Assembly (NCBI RefSeq): GCF_964340395.1
Contig: NC_135568.1
Location: 13,631,776 to 13,695,775, forward strand
Length of the DNA: 64,000 bases
Origin: Glandiceps talaboti
Taxonomy: Eukaryota; Hemichordata; Enteropneusta; Spengelidae
Direction: 5' to 3'
How positions within the stretch are numbered: the stretch's first letter is position 1; every line of letters starts with the position of its first letter. Positions 60,729 through 64,000 of this stretch are shown in pieces. The position numbers and the translations under genes are program-made. The notes beneath the pieces were generated by a model, which ran no database searches, had not been told where the DNA came from, and worked only from the letters and a program-made list of their open reading frames with translations.

Positions 60729-61456
60729 CAGAGGTATTAATAATAGATAGTAATTTGTGAAAGTCTCAAACAATTCAATATGTGGAAATTGTATATTCAA
60801 GGTATCGAATCGAAATTGTTATATAATAAAACCTGTGTAAGTTCAGAATATAGTTTTATGCTAGCCAATTTGCATTAGAAGTAATATAGATTATACAGAT
60901 TAAATGTATGTTGGCCCTGATATACAGATGCAGTGGCAGCTAATGTATCATAATTTTTATTTGGATCTCGTGGAATGGTCACTATTTGTAACAAGTATCA
61001 GGGTGGAAAGAACATTGCAGATATCCATGGTCTATATATATATATTCATCTACACGTTCTCTCAAACCTAAGGCGATTCAGAGAGATCGTCACAATTCTC
61101 ATAGTAAGAGAAATAAAACTACTGAATAGTAACTACATACTTTGTCCATGGACTAGTGTACGGGATTCGAATGGTCTTCCAGAAAATACGTCCCCGTTCT
61201 TCACAAAAGCTTCCCGTACTGCATCATAACCATTGAGTACAACGAAAAGTCGACCCCCTAGCCTAATAGAGAATACGTCTCCATATTTTTCCGCCATCTC
61301 CATGTAGATTTTCGCGGGATCATTTCCAACAAACGGTAGCATTCCTACCAATGGTAATCCCCATGGACCAGGAGGGAGGTTGCGTGCTCCGACTCGTTTG
61401 ATCAACGATAACGTCATCAAAAAAACAACGATAATTATCAGAATTTCTGTCACCAT
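58882..61456 (-). CDS. Cytochrome P450, clan 2 type, complete
   Basis: Three exons on the - strand: 61456-61141, 60631-59648 and 59084-58882 (stop TGA). Phases match and give exactly 500 residues, the usual size for microsomal P450s. An N-terminal membrane anchor (ILIIIVVFLMTLSLI) is followed by the proline-rich hinge NLPPGPWGLPLVG. The I-helix motif reads VGASTTT at residues 300-306, without the usual acidic residue before Thr. ExxR is E358-R361 (NEIMR). FNPSRW is the PERF-like motif. The heme loop FSLGPRFCMA places the axial Cys at 438; the final Gly of FxxGxRxCxG is Ala. The hinge and meander fit CYP clan 2, but the subfamily and substrate are unknown. The ATG lies 9 nt after a TTTACAG acceptor, so a non-coding 5' exon exists upstream; one candidate donor is GTAAGA at about 63405. 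Confidence 0.92.
60641..60722. repeat. (GA)n array next to the P450 exon 2 acceptor
   Basis: About 80 bp of GA on the + strand, which is (CT)n in the - strand pre-mRNA, ending 8 nt before the TATATAG acceptor at 60632. It serves as an unusually long polypyrimidine tract. Confidence 0.9.
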
Positions 61457-64000
61457 TTTGGTGTCTGTAAATATATAATTTTATCATAATCAATTCAAAA
61501 TAGTCAAATGATCGCAAGAATATATTTAAGTCAGTGCTAAAAATATATAGCTGCACTGGATCTGTGTGTCTGTAGGTATGCAGGTTAATGTTTGATTATC
61601 AATACTAATTTTCAAATCAAATGCTTCATTCTAGATTTCAGTAGTAACGTAAGCGTTCCTTTGCGCCCCCCGATCCATTTTGCAGTAGGAACTTATCATA
61701 TGTGCGGGTACTGGCATAATTAAATACGGGATGGGTCCACAATGAAACAAAGTGAAATATAAAGAAGGGACATATAAATTGAAGAAATGTATTGTATAAT
61801 AGATTTGAAAAGTATATATTGTATCCTAACATTACGATAATGTAAGCTTAGAGTTACAATTCGATTACAGAAGGGGTTGTATTGGTATAGGGTCAAATAT
61901 AGAAATTGATGTGAAACGCGACACAAACTAGAGATGAAGATGAAACGCATTTTGTTTGTACTTTTCTACACTCCTCTGTAGCCCAGTTCGTGATACCTAA
62001 TGTGGTATACGAGGACTATTGTTTATTTTGTTAGTATCCTTGCTTGGAATGTGATAACTACACAAACGCTTTACCTTTAGGTAAGATCCTGTCTGGGACG
62101 ATTGCCTTATTATAGTGGCTATTTGGGTGAGAATTGGGTATTTAAAGCTTTATCACTTCGCTCAGGAATATTGCCAATTGTTAAAGGATAGGGATGCATG
62201 CAAGTATTGTTGGGTGATTCTGAACAGTGCGAAGTATACGATCGAGGTATAACAACGTGTTTTTGGTTGCCCTACTTTTGTGAACTTCATTAATATTTAT
62301 GACCTTCAACATCTGGTGGAATGTTATCGATACGTGATTGGGTGGGCTTTGAATATTCATAAATCTCACACTCCTCAGTCTCTCCGCACCCCTCCGTTCT
62401 TAATCATCCACCCTTACACAAATCACGAGAGCAGGTCTGTGTCATTAATCTATTAATGTTAATTAGGTCAATTTGCATATCAATGAAATAGACAATACTT
62501 ATGACTGCAAACTTCAATTTCAATATAATTTAGTACACGTATTTATGCTAAAGACGTGCATGCGTCATTTAAAGCTTGATTATGTACTAGTAACTTATAA
62601 ACTAAATGGTTAATTTGCATAATGAATGATTTTTTGATAATTATGCAATATGTTAACTATGTAAGCTTCAAACTTCATACAGTTTCGTATCACTAATTTT
62701 CAAATTAAGTGGTACATACATCATAGATATAATAGTTATAATTCAGGTTTGCATTCCAACAATGTATGTAGGCCTAAAAATCTACGGTCTTGCACTTACG
62801 GGAGGCATTCAGTTTAAATCTGGTTATAATTAAAATGAAAAATCATGAAATCAGGACCAAAATGACTTAGCCCATTCGGTGGTATAGACCATGGATGTAT
62901 AGGCGGACCATGTAATTGCTTTCAAACATCGGATAACTATATTGACATTGTGAGAACATTATATACCAAATACACTTGTCAACACCTCGCCGGATAAGTG
63001 TGTAACTGCACGTAGAGAGATCATTGGAGACATTTAGCGCCTAATCTTGTTTGGCCAATAGCTTCGGACTTTGTCCCGAGCGAGGAGTAATTTTCTGCCT
63101 TTCTAAATATTTCGAGAACAGCGTATAATTTTTGTTTCTGGAGAGGACAAAAATCATTTTACTAGGAACTGCAACTTTAATCATTTGGAATTCATATTGA
63201 TACTAGTATGCAGTATCAGTAAAACTAAAGAAATATATGTATCACAATAAGAATTAGACCCAGCTAGTTAGAGTGGGGGGGGGGGGAGTCGGAGGCCTAA
63301 TTAAAAAAATCCAGCTAGTTTGTATCCTTCATTGAACTAATGGTCTCGCCCCTAACTTAAATGTTTATCATTAGCTTTACCCATGACAAGAAATTATTTT
63401 CTTACCTTCAGATCGTTGCAAAGATGTATATATAGCAGGAGTAAGACACAAATGGGGTGACCTTCAAAGTTGCAATGTTGGCAACAAGATGGAAGCAGCA
63501 TGAAATGGCAAAGAAATGTTAGTCAGATGATACGTAGCACTCGAGAACCACATAATGACTGATTACACGTCAGCAGACTGTTAAATACTTTATACAAGAA
63601 ACCTGTCAGATGACTTGCAATCTTTCAGTTTGTCCATGGCATGTGCATGTATGTACGACATTTTTGACAGTATGCCATATTGCAAAGACTAAATGCTGAC
63701 ATAGAAGTTATTTGTTCTTTACCAAATAATTCATAATATCAATGGTGATTATTTTGCGCCTTTAGGCAATATCTTAAGGACGCAAACTTCAATTTCATAT
63801 ACTTTACATTGACGATGACAAAATGCACACGTGACATTTCCTATAAATAGTACTAGTGTTCAAGTAGTTTTTATTTTAATGAGTCATTTGCATAATAAAT
63901 ACTTTTTTTTGGTACTTAGACAGTTTCTTATATTAAAGGTACATGTAGCAAGCTTCAAATTTCATATATGTCGGTTCAATCATTGGTGATAAAACAAAGC
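61457..64000. other. Upstream flank of P450 gene; repeats
   Basis: No coding exon recognised. Contains a terminal fragment of the family P MITE at about 62110-62150 (AGTGGCTATTTGGGTGAGAA), and units of the TTTGCATAAT / ATATCTTAAG repeat at 62440-62720 and 63760-64000. A possible 5' UTR exon of the P450 ends at 63406 (donor GTAAGA on the - strand). Confidence 0.5.

Overview
This is an AT-rich, intron-dense animal nuclear genome window. It has GT-AG introns of a few hundred to a few thousand bases, long tetranucleotide arrays, palindromic MITEs and a Penelope-like retroelement. The mix of genes (multi-domain adhesion GPCR with pentraxin, EGF, HRM and GAIN modules; ZU5/death-domain protein; clan-2 P450; LRR protein) fits a marine invertebrate. 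I lean to an invertebrate deuterostome (hemichordate, echinoderm or cephalochordate), but the sequence alone does not settle this. There is no operon logic; the genes are independent transcription units.

Layout. (1) 2603-10570, + strand: an O-fucosyltransferase-like glycosyltransferase with a long acidic, Thr-rich stalk, in eight visible exons; the 5' end was not found. (2) 10571-18550: no gene recognised. The region holds microsatellites, a 2.7-kb inverted-repeat element and several dispersed repeats. (3) 18551-26288, + strand: a polyproline / long helical / ZU5-UPA-like / death-domain protein in seven visible exons. (4) 26289-31600: about 5 kb with nothing recognisable. (5) 33214-34218, + strand: a single coding exon joining leucine-rich repeats to an SGNH-hydrolase-like domain whose expected nucleophile Ser is Cys; a CRE and TATA box lie about 1.3-1.5 kb upstream. 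(6) 36452-54750, - strand: a complete 27-exon adhesion GPCR. All splice phases close and it gives 1275 residues: signal peptide, pentraxin, a Trp/Cys-rich domain, Ca-binding EGF, HRM, GAIN with a degenerate GPS, 7TM and a charged tail. Intron 1 carries a broken Penelope-like element. (7) 58882-61456, - strand: a complete three-exon cytochrome P450 of 500 residues.

Repeats make up much of the rest. They include a palindromic MITE family (three copies plus a terminal fragment), two other foldback elements, a TIR MITE present three times, a family related to the large inverted repeat, and (ATAC)n/(ACAG)n arrays. Several arrays sit directly on splice sites. The strongest leads are the LRR-SGNH fusion with altered catalytic residues, the adhesion GPCR with a GPS unlikely to self-cleave and a poorly characterised ectodomain, the Penelope 3' ends joined to tetranucleotide arrays, and a decayed tandem exon-like repeat in the fucosyltransferase gene.
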